A stretch of DNA of 55,312 bases from CAYZHM01 sp964478225 (lineage in GTDB: Bacteria; Pseudomonadota; Alphaproteobacteria; Micavibrionales; Micavibrionaceae): the NCBI GenBank assembly GCA_964478225.1, contig CAYZHM010000011.1, forward strand, positions 1 to 55,312. The letters run 5' to 3'. Positions 8,381-18,000 of this stretch are shown one piece after another. Made by a program: the position numbers and the translations under genes. Under the pieces are notes generated by a model that was not told the DNA's origin, did not search any database, and saw only the letters and a program-made list of their open reading frames with translations. Each line of letters begins with the position of its first letter. Positions within the stretch are counted from its first letter, which is position 1.

Positions 8381-9394
8381 TTATCTCCATCTCTTTGTTT
8401 CATAAGCGCCCTGCGTTTGTTTATGACCTTCGGTCAGGGACAATAGATGCGCCAGCTCCACGTCCTGTCCCGCCATCACATCATCTATGGCCTTGCGCCA
8501 TGATGATACGACCTCACGCACATAGGCGCGGGATCGTTGACGCCCCTCAATCTTGAAAGCGTGCACGCCGGCCTTGATAAGTTCGGGAAGCAAGCGCGCC
8601 AGATTGAGGCTGATCGGTTCTTCAAAGGCATAATAACCATCCGGCCTATGCGGTGCGCGGTAACGTCCCTTGCAAATCGTTGGATATCCCGGGTTTTGCG
8701 TGCAGGAAAAGCAATCAATGGTGAAGGCGCCGAGTTTGGTCGTCAGATTGCGCTGTGCATCTTCCTCATATTTCACATCGCCGGCGGGGGAACACACCCC
8801 GTCCATATTGGTGGACAATCCAGTGACGTAATTTGTCAGGCTGCACCGTCCTTCCGCCATAAGGCCGTGATTGCCGAAAATAAAACATTCAATTTCGCAA
8901 GGGATCTCTTTTTTCAGTGATTTAATTTCAGGGATCGTCAATATACGCGGCAAGACAACACGCCGGACGCCAAATTCCTCGCAATAATATTTAATGGCTT
9001 CAACAGAAGGCGCACCGGCCTGAACGGATAAGTGGATGCGCTGATCAGGATGATTTTTCTTGATGTAACCGGCAACGCCGATATCAGCCACGATAATGGC
9101 ATCAACACCCATGCGAACAGCTGAATCAACAGCATCCTTCCAGAGTTGTATCTTGCCGGCAGGCGGAGACGTATTGGCCGCCAGCAACACTTTTGTCCCG
9201 CGTTCATGGGCATAGACGACAGCTTTTTCCATCTCTGGAAGTGTAAAGTTCAGTCCCGGGAAATTTCGGGCGTTTGTTGCATTCTGAAATCCGCAATATA
9301 CCGCATCCGCGCCAGCATCCACGGCAGTGCGCAGGGATGCTGGCGTTCCTGCGGGACAGACAAGTTCCCCCACAGGCTCAGTGTTTTCGACCAT
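8381..9394 (-). CDS. ubiU: O2-independent ubiquinone hydroxylation protein UbiU (U32 family)
   Basis: This 337-residue U32-family protein has the peptidase-U32 signature region FIFGNHGLMAEGRCSLTNYV. Cysteines in CSLTNY, GVCSP, FSCTQ and TICKGRY match the four [4Fe-4S] ligands described for UbiU. It partners UbiV, whose gene follows by 4 bp, while UbiT overlaps it by 17 bp upstream. The start ATG at 9394 lies inside the end of ubiT, indicating translational coupling. The trio is an established pathway for anaerobic ubiquinone synthesis in proteobacteria that keep ubiquinone while respiring nitrate. Confidence 0.93.
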   Translation of the reverse strand: MVENTEPVGELVCPAGTPASLRTAVDAGADAVYCGFQNATNARNFPGLNFTLPEMEKAVVYAHERGTKVLLAANTSPPAGKIQLWKDAVDSAVRMGVDAIIVADIGVAGYIKKNHPDQRIHLSVQAGAPSVEAIKYYCEEFGVRRVVLPRILTIPEIKSLKKEIPCEIECFIFGNHGLMAEGRCSLTNYVTGLSTNMDGVCSPAGDVKYEEDAQRNLTTKLGAFTIDCFSCTQNPGYPTICKGRYRAPHRPDGYYAFEEPISLNLARLLPELIKAGVHAFKIEGRQRSRAYVREVVSSWRKAIDDVMAGQDVELAHLLSLTEGHKQTQGAYETKRWR

Positions 9395-9923
9395 GATTCC
9401 TCGTCTTTCTTAAAATCTTCAAAGCATTTCGTCCGGCAAATCCGAATAAATTCGCAGTGTCCTCGGCGATACTTCCCTCTACGTCATCAATTGCATTGCG
9501 CAGGCAGACAACGGCCTCGGTATCACCTTCCACCACAAGCTCGCGTGTGAAAAACAGGGCATCCCCATCCAGCTGTCCATCCACCATATCCAGCAATGTT
9601 AAGAACGTTCCTGCAATGCGGGCTTCGACCTGAGGCAGATTGCGCCGCCGGTATGCACAAAAGGAAAGATTGTCCGGATTAGCTCTTAATGCAAAGGCAA
9701 AGGGCAAATTTACCGGATCAATCAAGAAAAGCTTGTCTTTATGTGGCCCGATACGGTCAAATAACTCCGGTCGTTTCTGTGTTATGTGATGAACGATTTT
9801 GTGTAAAACAGGTTGGATGGCAAAAAGTGGCACAGGCGCAAGTATAAGGCGCAGTAGCCTTGGTAAATACCTGTACTCCTGCTTTTCAGTTTCTGATCTG
9901 TAATCGGCCTGCGCTGTCATCAT
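9378..9923 (-). CDS. ubiT: SCP2-domain accessory protein UbiT
   Basis: This protein of about 181 residues has a central SCP2 lipid-binding domain (about residues 50-150) and corresponds to UbiT, the anaerobic counterpart of UbiJ that holds the hydrophobic quinone precursor. The open frame extends to an ATG at 9971, but that codon lies in the FNR box. I choose the ATG at 9923 (9920 is also possible). The predicted start of transcription from the box coincides with 9923, and TATTGT at 9935-9930 is the -10 element, so the mRNA may be leaderless. No good ribosome-binding site is visible, which fits. It overlaps ubiU by 17 bp. Confidence 0.85.
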   Translation of the reverse strand: MMTAQADYRSETEKQEYRYLPRLLRLILAPVPLFAIQPVLHKIVHHITQKRPELFDRIGPHKDKLFLIDPVNLPFAFALRANPDNLSFCAYRRRNLPQVEARIAGTFLTLLDMVDGQLDGDALFFTRELVVEGDTEAVVCLRNAIDDVEGSIAEDTANLFGFAGRNALKILRKTRNHGRKH

Positions 9924-9957
9924 AACCAGACAATAAGCGCTGGGTATGCTTTGGGGA

Positions 9958-9971
9958 TTGATCCAGATCAA
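9958..9971. promoter_or_regulatory. Bidirectional FNR-type box, ubiTUV and moeA sides
   Basis: TTGATCCAGATCAA is a perfect FNR palindrome. On the right, TATAGT at 9994-9999 lies exactly where a -10 is expected for a -41.5 site (start near 10006). On the left, TATTGT at 9935-9930 lies at the mirror position (start near 9923). One activator dimer site could thus drive ubiTUV one way and the small gene plus moeA the other way. Confidence 0.85.
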
Positions 9972-10034
9972 GTTACAGGCTGGATATCTTGATTATAGTT
10001 TATGCTTGAAGCATCCAAAGACAGGAGACGTATT

Positions 10035-10202
10035 GTGAATAATAAGCGCGCACCTATAAAAAACCCGCCGAAAATAGAACAGAAGCTTTTCCCCGATAAC
10101 CAGAACAAGCAAGTATCGCAGAAGCGCATTTTAACTTCGCATAACAGACCGTTTGCGCTGAATAAAAAAGAGAGTGCGGCTTGCGATCAGGCTACGGATT
10201 GA
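10035..10202 (+). CDS. Small basic protein of unknown function, 55 residues
   Basis: A 55-codon frame from the GTG at 10035 is preceded by AGGAG at 10023-10027. The frame could be extended to an ATG at 10002, but that codon lies before the transcription start predicted from the FNR promoter (about 10006). The protein is polar and rich in lysine, asparagine and glutamine, with no cysteine cluster, membrane segment or motif I recognise apart from one Cys near the end. It ends 13 bp before moeA and would be made from the same FNR-dependent mRNA. It may be a real small protein or a leader segment for moeA. Confidence 0.45.
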   Translation: MNNKRAPIKNPPKIEQKLFPDNQNKQVSQKRILTSHNRPFALNKKESAACDQATD

Positions 10203-10215
10203 TAAGATTACGCTC

Positions 10216-11448
10216 ATGATTTCTTTTGAAACTGCACAGAGAATTATTCGGGAACGGGCAAGCACATATCGTCTGGATACAGAGGTAATTGCGCTGCATG
10301 AGGCTGTGGGGCGTGTCTGTGCAGAAGATGTGCTGGCGCCGCTAAGTATCCAGCCTTTTGATAATTCTGCGATGGATGGCTTTGCCGTTCGCATGTGCGA
10401 TCTGGAGGGCGCGAGTGAGGAAGCTCCGGTTGTTCTTGAAAAATCCGGCGTTATCGCGGCGGGCGATCCTGTGCCTGAAGAGGCGCTGAGGGCTGGAAAA
10501 TGCATTCATATTATGACGGGCGCGCCTGTTCCGAAAGGCACGGATGCTGTGGTGCCTATTGAAAATGTCGATGTGCAGGATCAAAAAATCACGTTTAAAT
10601 CTGTTCCAAAGCTTATGGCGAATATTCGCCGGGCCGGGGAGGATTTCCAGAAAGGCGATGAAATCTTGAAAACCGGTGATACGTTGGGGGTTGCGCATAT
10701 ATTGCCCTTAGCGACATTGGGTATTTCCCAGCTACGTGTCTTTAAAAAACCAAAAGTAGCTTTCATGGCAACCGGACGGGAGATTGTTGATGACTTATCG
10801 ACTCCTCTGGAATCAGGCCAGATTTATAATTCAAACCGTCCCTATGCGCTGGCCATGCTGGAGGCATTGGGGTGTGATGTATTGCCTTGCGAGACGGTGC
10901 GAGATGATCTGGAAGTTTTTTGTAAAGAGCTAAAAAATTTGATGAGCGAAAAATGCGATATCATTATTTCCAGCGGCGCGGTTTCAGCCGGTGAATTTGA
11001 TTTTGTAAAAGAGGGGCTGGAAAAAATAGGTGCTGACATCATCTTTCACAAGGTAAAGCTCAAACCGGGGAAGCCCAATTTATTTGCAATTCTACCCAAC
11101 GGAGCATTTTATTTCGGGCTGCCCGGAAATCCGGTTGCGAGCGCAGTGGGACTACGCTTTTTTGTTGTTTCGGCTTTGCGCGCGATGATGGGGCAGGAAC
11201 CAGAAAAACCGCTGCATGCGCGCGCCATGACAAAGTTTGTTAAAAAATCAGGGCTGCATATGATTTTAAAGGGTAAAAGCGAAAGCTGGGAAGATGGAAC
11301 GCGCAGTGTAGATATTCTGGACGGTCAGGCTTCCTTTATGGTCAATCCGTTTTTGAACATGAACTGCTGGTTGCATGTTCCTGAAGCCTTGGAAATCATC
11401 AAGCCCGGTGAAGTGGTGGAGTTTTATCCGTTGCTGCCCCGCACTTGA
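10216..11448 (+). CDS. moeA: Molybdopterin molybdenumtransferase MoeA
   Basis: This 410-residue MoeA inserts molybdate into adenylylated molybdopterin, the last step before Moco is used or converted to the bis-MGD form needed by NarG. Family motifs include FDNSAMDGFAVR near residue 50, TGAPVPKGTDAVVPIE, SSGAVSAGEFDFV, KPGKPNLFA and FGLPGNPVASAV. The ATG at 10216 aligns with the family N-terminus (MISFETAQRII); a frame open to 10174 adds an unlikely extension. The ribosome-binding site is weak, suggesting coupling to the small gene upstream. It is convergent with the Crp/Fnr gene, with a 13-bp gap. Confidence 0.95.
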   Translation: MISFETAQRIIRERASTYRLDTEVIALHEAVGRVCAEDVLAPLSIQPFDNSAMDGFAVRMCDLEGASEEAPVVLEKSGVIAAGDPVPEEALRAGKCIHIMTGAPVPKGTDAVVPIENVDVQDQKITFKSVPKLMANIRRAGEDFQKGDEILKTGDTLGVAHILPLATLGISQLRVFKKPKVAFMATGREIVDDLSTPLESGQIYNSNRPYALAMLEALGCDVLPCETVRDDLEVFCKELKNLMSEKCDIIISSGAVSAGEFDFVKEGLEKIGADIIFHKVKLKPGKPNLFAILPNGAFYFGLPGNPVASAVGLRFFVVSALRAMMGQEPEKPLHARAMTKFVKKSGLHMILKGKSESWEDGTRSVDILDGQASFMVNPFLNMNCWLHVPEALEIIKPGEVVEFYPLLPRT

Positions 11449-11461
11449 ATATGAGGAAGTT

Positions 11462-12202
11462 TTAGTGCAGGGGGCACTCTTTACATTCCACCTGATCATG
11501 TCTTGTGCATAAAGAAGCCGTATCAGAATCACAGAAATGGCAGAGCGCAAATGAATCCCGCATTCTGATTGTATCTTCTTCCACTTTGATGCCGATATCT
11601 TTCATTTGCTTGAGTGTTCTGGAGAAGGTTTCTGGCGTCATGCCTAAATAATTCGCTACGACCTGTTTTTTAAAGGGAAGTTTAAAGTCCAGATTTTCGT
11701 GCCCTTGTTCAATATGCTTGAGCAGAAAATAATACCCCACGCGCTGCAGCGGTGATTTAATATTCATAGCTTCAATCTGATGCATAGCATTTTTATAATG
11801 GCGCGAGACAATACGCAAAAGATTAACGGCAAAAGCAGGATCCTCAAGAACATGTTTTTTGACAACTGAATCCGGAATTTTAAGAATTTTGGCGGCGCTC
11901 ATGGCTTGCACGTTGATCGGCGAAGGAATCCCCATAAAAAGAACGGCCTCCATGCATGTGTCGCCAGCTTCAAGCATGCGTATTATGGCTTCGCCACCAT
12001 CTTCGTTTATGCGGGTTGTTTTTAACGATCCGTCCAGCACAAGAAAAATACATTCTGGACTATCGCCCTGCTGCACAAGAACTTTGCCACTGTCATAATC
12101 GTGCATGACGGAACGTTGAAGTAACGTCTGAAGACTGTTTTCGGATAATCCCTCAAAAAGCTGCGGCTTTTTTTGTTCATTAAAATTTGCAGGCAACTGC
12201 AT
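11462..12202 (-). CDS. Crp/Fnr-family regulator with a cysteine-rich C-terminal tail
   Basis: The 246-residue protein has a cyclic-nucleotide-binding-like sensor domain (about 10-125), a dimer helix and a Crp winged helix whose recognition helix contains TPETFSRTLKQM. The E--SR pattern fits recognition of TTGAT-type boxes. It lacks FNR's N-terminal cysteine cluster, so it is nearer to Dnr/Nnr. The last 25 or so residues carry five cysteines (CHFC, SLC, VECKEC), unusual for Dnr, and could bind a metal or Fe-S cluster. A TTG at 12214 is an alternative start. An FNR box 37 bp upstream is shared with narK, hinting at cascade control or autoregulation. Confidence 0.85.
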   Translation of the reverse strand: MQLPANFNEQKKPQLFEGLSENSLQTLLQRSVMHDYDSGKVLVQQGDSPECIFLVLDGSLKTTRINEDGGEAIIRMLEAGDTCMEAVLFMGIPSPINVQAMSAAKILKIPDSVVKKHVLEDPAFAVNLLRIVSRHYKNAMHQIEAMNIKSPLQRVGYYFLLKHIEQGHENLDFKLPFKKQVVANYLGMTPETFSRTLKQMKDIGIKVEEDTIRMRDSFALCHFCDSDTASLCTRHDQVECKECPLH

Positions 12203-12238
12203 CTTTATTACCAATCATTGTTCTTTGTTGACAGCATC

Positions 12239-12252
12239 TTGATCTGAATCAA
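12239..12252. promoter_or_regulatory. FNR-type box between the Crp/Fnr gene and narK
   Basis: TTGATCTGAATCAA is a perfect FNR palindrome. Rightwards, AATACT at 12275-12280 occupies the -10 position for a start near 12287, ahead of narK. Leftwards, a -41.5 spacing would put the start near 12204, almost on the regulator's ATG (12202), though a -10 there is less clear. Confidence 0.82.
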
Positions 12253-12357
12253 GTCCGGTCAAATTCGCACATGCAATACTAAAGAAAATGGATGAGAAAA
12301 TAAACTCTCTTTCGTTGAAAATGTAAATTATCTGAATATGTTGGCGGAGCTAGCCCT

Positions 12358-14997
12358 ATGATTACCAAGACAGATCAAACCAGAGCCCTTAGTTTGAGTA
12401 CGGTAGCATTCACCCTGTGTTTTGCCGTGTGGACGATATTTTCAATTATCGGTGTCCAGATACAACAGGATATGGGGCTGACAGACACGCAATTCAGTCT
12501 GCTGATCGGGACGCCGATCCTGACTGGCTCTTTGGTAAGACTCTTTTTTGGTATCTGGGCCGATCAGTATGGGGGGCGCCCGATTTTTATGGCGGTTATG
12601 CTGTCATCCGCTTTTTTCACATGGTGCCTGACCTATGCGGATACTTATGAAATGTTACTGCTGACGGCATTGGGTGTGGGCGTCGCCGGGGGAAGTTTCG
12701 TGGTCGGCATTGCCTATCTCTCGAAATGGTACGGCAAGGAACGTCAGGGGACTGCGCTGGGTGTTTACGGTATGGGTAATATTGGTGCTGCGGTCACCAA
12801 ATTTATAGCGCCCTTTATCATGGTTTCCTATGGCTGGCATATGGTTGCGCAAGTATGGGCAATATCATTGGTTATCATCGCGCTGCTATTCTGGTTCTTT
12901 ACCAAGGATGAGCCTCAAATCCAGCAACAAAGGGCTGCAAAGACCGCGCCGAAATCGATGTGGGAGTCTCTCAAGCCACTCAAAAAACTTCAGGTCTGGC
13001 GTTTTTCTCTTTACTACTTCTTCGTGTTTGGCGGTTTCGTTGCTTTGGCATTATGGCTGCCACGCTATTATGTCGGCGTATATGATCTGGATATTAAATC
13101 GGCAGGGATGCTGGCCGCTTCTTTTTCTATAGCGGCCTCATTGTTCCGCGCAGTCGGCGGGTATTTGTCCGATAAATATGGCGCTCGCGCGGTCATGTAT
13201 TGGACATTTCTGGTGAGCGCCATCTGCTGCTTTCTGCTTTCTTACCCGCAAACCGATTATATCGTTCACGGCATCGACGGCAATATAGAGTTCAGTTTTG
13301 GCTGGGGCTTTATCCCATTCACTATGATTGTGTTTGTTCTTGGCTTCTTTATGTCTCTAGGCAAGGCCGCAATCTATAAACATATTCCAGTCTATTACCC
13401 GAATGATGTTGGATCGGTCGCTGGTATTGTTGGCCTGATTGGTGGTCTTGGCGGCTTCTTCCTTCCGCTGAGTTTTGGTCTGATGAATGATTATCTCAAT
13501 GTCTGGACAAGTTGCTTCATGTTGCTTTTTGTACTGGTTACGATTGCATTCCTATGGATGCACGTTTCTATCCGTTTGATGGAGCGCGCACGTTATCCAG
13601 AACTGACAAAGCCTGCCTTTTTCACCGAGATGGAGAAAAAACATGTTTTAAAAGTCTGGAAGCCCGAAGAGGATAGCTTCTGGCGTTCAGAAGGACAAAA
13701 GATTGCCCGCCGCAATCTCTGGCTTTCCGTTCCGGCTTTATTCTTGGCCTTTGCGCTGTGGATGGTATGGAGTGTCGTTGTTGTGAACCTTTCCAAGGTG
13801 GGTTTTGATTTTACGACAGAACAGCTATTCTGGCTTACGGCTCTGCCCGGACTATCAGGTGCAACTTTACGAATTTTCTATGCTTTTATGGTGCCTGTTT
13901 TCGGTGGCCGTCGCTGGACATCCTTAAGCACAGCTTCACTTCTTATACCGGCATTTGGCATCGGTATAGCGGTGCAGGATCCTTCTACGCCTTATTCGGT
14001 TTTTCTGATTTTGGCTTTGCTCTGTGGTTTTGGAGGCGGGAACTTCGCTTCCAGTATGGCGAATATTGCCTATTTCTTCCCTAAAAAAGAAAAAGGCAAT
14101 GCTCTGGCTTTGAACGCTGGCCTTGGTAATCTGGGGGTTAGTGCCGTTCAGTTCCTTGTGCCGCTGGTGATTACGGTTGGCCTGTTCGGCGCCGTCGGCG
14201 GTGCTCCGCAATTGGCAGATGGCACAAGCCTTTGGATTCAAAATGCCGCTTATATATGGATTCCATTTATTGCCGCTTCCGCAATCCTGTCATGGTTCTT
14301 CATGAATGATATTGCGGATGCCAAAGCGTCGTTGTCCAGCCAGATGGCTATCTTCCAGCGGAAACACAACTGGATTATGTGCGTTCTTTATATTGGAACA
14401 TTCGGCTCCTTTATTGGATTTTCTGCAGGGTTCCCCTTGCTGGCGAAGTCACAATTTCCAGAAGTGAACTCTCTCCAGCTTGCTTTTATCGGCCCGCTGC
14501 TTGGCGCGCTGTCCCGTGCGGGGAGCGGATGGATTTCTGATAAATTTGGCGGAGGGCGCGTTACGCTTTGGGTCTTTGTTGCCATGATTGTTGGCGCGCT
14601 CGGGGTGTATTACTTCCTGACCATCAAGGATCATCCCATGGCATTCTACGGATTTTTCGGCATGTTCCTTGCCCTGTTCATTACGACAGGCGTAGGGAAT
14701 GCTTCCACCTTCCAGATGATTCCATCCATTTTCTGGCAGGACAGAAAAAAAGCCCTGAAAGGCCAGCCAGAAGAAGACATCCGCAAGACCGCAGAAAGAG
14801 AATCTGCAGCCGTTATCGGGTTTAGCTCTGCTATCGGTGCCTTTGGCGCGTTCTTTATTCCCAAAAGCTACGGCACGTCTATTTCCTTGACGGGTGCGCC
14901 AGATGCAGCCTTGCTTGTTTTCGTGGGTTTCTATGCATTATGCCTGTATTTAACCTGGTATTTCTACATCAGAAAAAATGCGGAAATAAAATGCTGA
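12358..14997 (+). CDS. narK: Fused nitrate/nitrite transporter NarK (two MFS units)
   Basis: The 879-residue inner-membrane protein consists of two complete MFS transporters in tandem, about 1-425 and 450-879, predicting roughly 24 membrane helices. Each half has its own nitrate-signature-like glycine-rich helix (GVGVAGGSFVVGIAYLS in the first, GGGNFASSMANIAYFFPKK in the second). This matches the known NarK1-NarK2 fusions (for example in Paracoccus), where one half acts as proton-nitrate symporter and the other as nitrate/nitrite exchanger. It lies directly upstream of narGHJI, which has its own FNR box. The linker between the halves is about 25 polar residues. Confidence 0.95.
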   Translation: MITKTDQTRALSLSTVAFTLCFAVWTIFSIIGVQIQQDMGLTDTQFSLLIGTPILTGSLVRLFFGIWADQYGGRPIFMAVMLSSAFFTWCLTYADTYEMLLLTALGVGVAGGSFVVGIAYLSKWYGKERQGTALGVYGMGNIGAAVTKFIAPFIMVSYGWHMVAQVWAISLVIIALLFWFFTKDEPQIQQQRAAKTAPKSMWESLKPLKKLQVWRFSLYYFFVFGGFVALALWLPRYYVGVYDLDIKSAGMLAASFSIAASLFRAVGGYLSDKYGARAVMYWTFLVSAICCFLLSYPQTDYIVHGIDGNIEFSFGWGFIPFTMIVFVLGFFMSLGKAAIYKHIPVYYPNDVGSVAGIVGLIGGLGGFFLPLSFGLMNDYLNVWTSCFMLLFVLVTIAFLWMHVSIRLMERARYPELTKPAFFTEMEKKHVLKVWKPEEDSFWRSEGQKIARRNLWLSVPALFLAFALWMVWSVVVVNLSKVGFDFTTEQLFWLTALPGLSGATLRIFYAFMVPVFGGRRWTSLSTASLLIPAFGIGIAVQDPSTPYSVFLILALLCGFGGGNFASSMANIAYFFPKKEKGNALALNAGLGNLGVSAVQFLVPLVITVGLFGAVGGAPQLADGTSLWIQNAAYIWIPFIAASAILSWFFMNDIADAKASLSSQMAIFQRKHNWIMCVLYIGTFGSFIGFSAGFPLLAKSQFPEVNSLQLAFIGPLLGALSRAGSGWISDKFGGGRVTLWVFVAMIVGALGVYYFLTIKDHPMAFYGFFGMFLALFITTGVGNASTFQMIPSIFWQDRKKALKGQPEEDIRKTAERESAAVIGFSSAIGAFGAFFIPKSYGTSISLTGAPDAALLVFVGFYALCLYLTWYFYIRKNAEIKC

Positions 14998-15010
14998 ATA
15001 AATAGGCCTC

Positions 15011-15024
15011 TTGATCTGAATCAA
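15011..15024. promoter_or_regulatory. FNR-type box upstream of narG
   Basis: TTGATCTGAATCAA, identical to the box before narK, is centred 71 bp before the narG ATG. A -41.5 arrangement gives a start near 15059. The -10 there is weak (TAAAAC at 15046-15051), so transcription probably depends strongly on the activator. Confidence 0.82.
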
Positions 15025-15088
15025 GGGACGCTGTTGCAAAACCGTTAAAACTAAAAAGAAAGATAAAGAATCTTAAGGAGCCGTAGCG

Positions 15089-18000
15089 ATGAGTTATTTT
15101 ATCGACCGCATCAGTTATTTCGCCCAAAACCGAGAGAAGTTCTCCAACGGTCATGGTGTAACGACGGAAGAAAACAGAGCCTGGGAAAAGGCGTATCGGG
15201 ATCGCTGGTCGCATGACAAGATTGTTCGCTCGACGCATGGTGTAAACTGCACCGGTTCCTGCTCCTGGAAAATCTATGTGAAGAACGGCCTTATCACATG
15301 GGAAACGCAGCAAACGGATTATCCGCGCACACGCCCTGACCTTCCCAATCATGAGCCGCGCGGCTGTTCCAGAGGGGCAAGCTATAGCTGGTATATTTAT
15401 TCCGCCAACCGTTTGAAATATCCGATGGTGCGTAAAAGGCTGTTAGAGCTATGGCGCCGTACAAAGAAGCAAGTTGGTGGGGATCCGGTTGAGGCATGGA
15501 AAACCATTCAGGCCGATCCAGTTTTACGCCAGTCCTATCAAAAGGTGCGCGGCCAGGGCGGCTTTGTCCGTGCAGGATGGGATGAAGCGAACGAAATTGT
15601 CGCGGCGGCCAATATTCATACGATCAAAGAACATGGTCCGGATCGCGTGATCGGATTTTCGCCTATCCCTGCCATGTCGATGATTTCTTATGCAGCAGGG
15701 GCGCGCTATCTATCCCTGATTGGCGGGGTGTGTATGAGCTTTTATGACTGGTATTGCGACTTGCCGCCTGCAAGTCCTCAGACATGGGGGGAGCAAACAG
15801 ACGTGCCGGAAAGTGCGGATTGGTATAATTCCGGCTTTATTATCATGTGGGGATCAAATGTCCCACAAACCCGTACGCCCGACGCTCACTTTATGACCGA
15901 AGCACGTTACAAGGGGACGCAGGTTGTTACGATCACGCCGGATTATTCTGAAGCGTCAAAATTCGGTGATATCTGGCTTAATCCGCGTCAGGGAACAGAC
16001 GCCGCCCTTGGCATGGCTATGGGGCATGTGATCCTGAAAGAGTTTCATATCGATAACCCTTCGGAATATTTCGATGATTATTGCCGTTCCTATACCGATA
16101 TGCCGTTTCTGGTGAAACTTGACAAACAGGGCGACCGTTTTGTTCCCGGGCGCATGGTGAGAGCCTCTGATTTCAAGGGCAATCTCGATGAAGATAATAA
16201 TCCTGAATGGAAAACTGTCTGTTTCGATGAAGAAACCGGTAACATTACCGTTCCGACAGGCTCTATTGGCTTCCGCTGGGGTGAGGAAGGAAAATGGAAC
16301 ATTGTTCCGACCGATTCCAAAACAGGAGAGAATATTCGCCCACGCAAAACTTTGCTTGGTGATCATGATGATGTGCTCAAAGTCGGTTTCCTGTATTTTG
16401 GCGGTCAGACCCATGAAACCGGATATTTCGAACCCTCCGCCGGTGAAGATGTTCTGGATCGCAACATTCCGGTCAAATATCTGGATCTGAACGGCGAGAA
16501 AGTGGCTGTAGCCTGCGTGTTTGACCTGCTTTGCGCCAATTATGGTATCTCCCGTGAAGGCCTTGGCGGTGATAATGTGGCTTCCGGCTATGAAGATAAT
16601 ATCCCCTATACTCCCAAATGGCAGGAAAGCATCACTGGCGTTCCGGTAGAAAAAGTCATTCAGGTTGCAAGAGAATTCGCCAACAACGCCCATATCACCA
16701 AGGGTAAGTCGATGATCATCATCGGGGCAGCGATGAACCACTGGTATCACATGGATATGAATTACCGCGCGGCCATCAATATGCTGGCTTTCTGTGGTTG
16801 TATCGGTCAATCCGGCGGCGGATGGTCACATTATGTCGGGCAGGAAAAACTGCGTCCCCAGACAGGCTGGACACCGCTTGCTTTTGCCCTTGATTGGGTA
16901 CGCCCGCCGCGCCAGCAAAACTCAACATCGTTCTTCTATGCTCATACGGATCAATGGCGTTATGAAACACTGGACGTTGACGAAGTTCTTTCCCCCCTTG
17001 CGGATAAAGAAAAATGGAAAGGTTCGCTGATTGATTGCAATATCCGCGCCGAGCGGATGGGCTGGCTACCGTCCGCGCCGCAACTCGAAGAAAACCCGAT
17101 TGATCTGGTAAAACAGGCTGAGAACAAAAAGGTTGATCCTGTTGACTACGTCGTGGATCGTTTGAAATCCGGTGATCTGCGCATGTCCTGCGAAGATCCG
17201 GATAATCCGAAAAACTGGCCACGCAACATGTTTGTCTGGCGCTCCAATATTCTGGGCTCTTCCGGTAAGGGTCATGAATATTTCCTCAAACATTTCCTTG
17301 GCACACAACACGGCGTTCAAGGCAAGGATCTGGGTGATGAAGGTCCCGGAAAATGCAGCGAAGTTGTCTGGCATGACGAAGCGCCGGAAGGTAAGCTGGA
17401 TCTGGTGGTCACGCTTGATTTCCGTATGTCCACGACCTGTGTCTATTCGGATATTGTTCTGCCAACGGCGAGTTGGTATGAGAAAAACGATCTCAATACG
17501 TCTGATATGCATCCATTCATCCACCCACTATCAAAGGCGATTGATCCGGTCTGGCAAAGCAAATCAGACTGGGAAATTTATAAAGGCTTTGCCAAGAAGT
17601 TTTCTGAACTTTGCGAAGGGCATCTGGGCGTTGAGAAGGAAATTGTTCTTAACCCGATCCAGCACGATACGCCGGGCGAACTTGCCCAGCCTGATGTGAA
17701 AGAATGGCGCAAAGGTGAATGTGACTTGATCCCGGGTAAAACTGCGCCCAGCATGAAAGTCGTCGAGCGCGATTATCCGGCCACATTTGATCGCTTTACA
17801 TCGCTTGGTCCTTTGCTGGAAAAACTGGGCAATGGCGGCAAAGGGATTGGCTGGAACACTGATCATGAAGTGGATTTCCTGAAAAAGCTCAACGGCGAGA
17901 ACAAAGAGGGGCGCGCCAAAATTGATACGGATATCGATGCATGTGAAACTGTTTTATCCCTTGCGCCTGAAACCAATGGTGAAGTAGCTGTTAAGAGCTG

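Noticed and set aside
15956..16810. A 284-codon open frame on the minus strand inside narG
   Set aside because: It is fully inside the coding frame of narG with no start site or motif; long antisense frames are common in well-biased genes.
17066..17524. Other long frames inside narG and narH on either strand
   Set aside because: They are shadows of the strong nar frames and carry no recognisable protein features.
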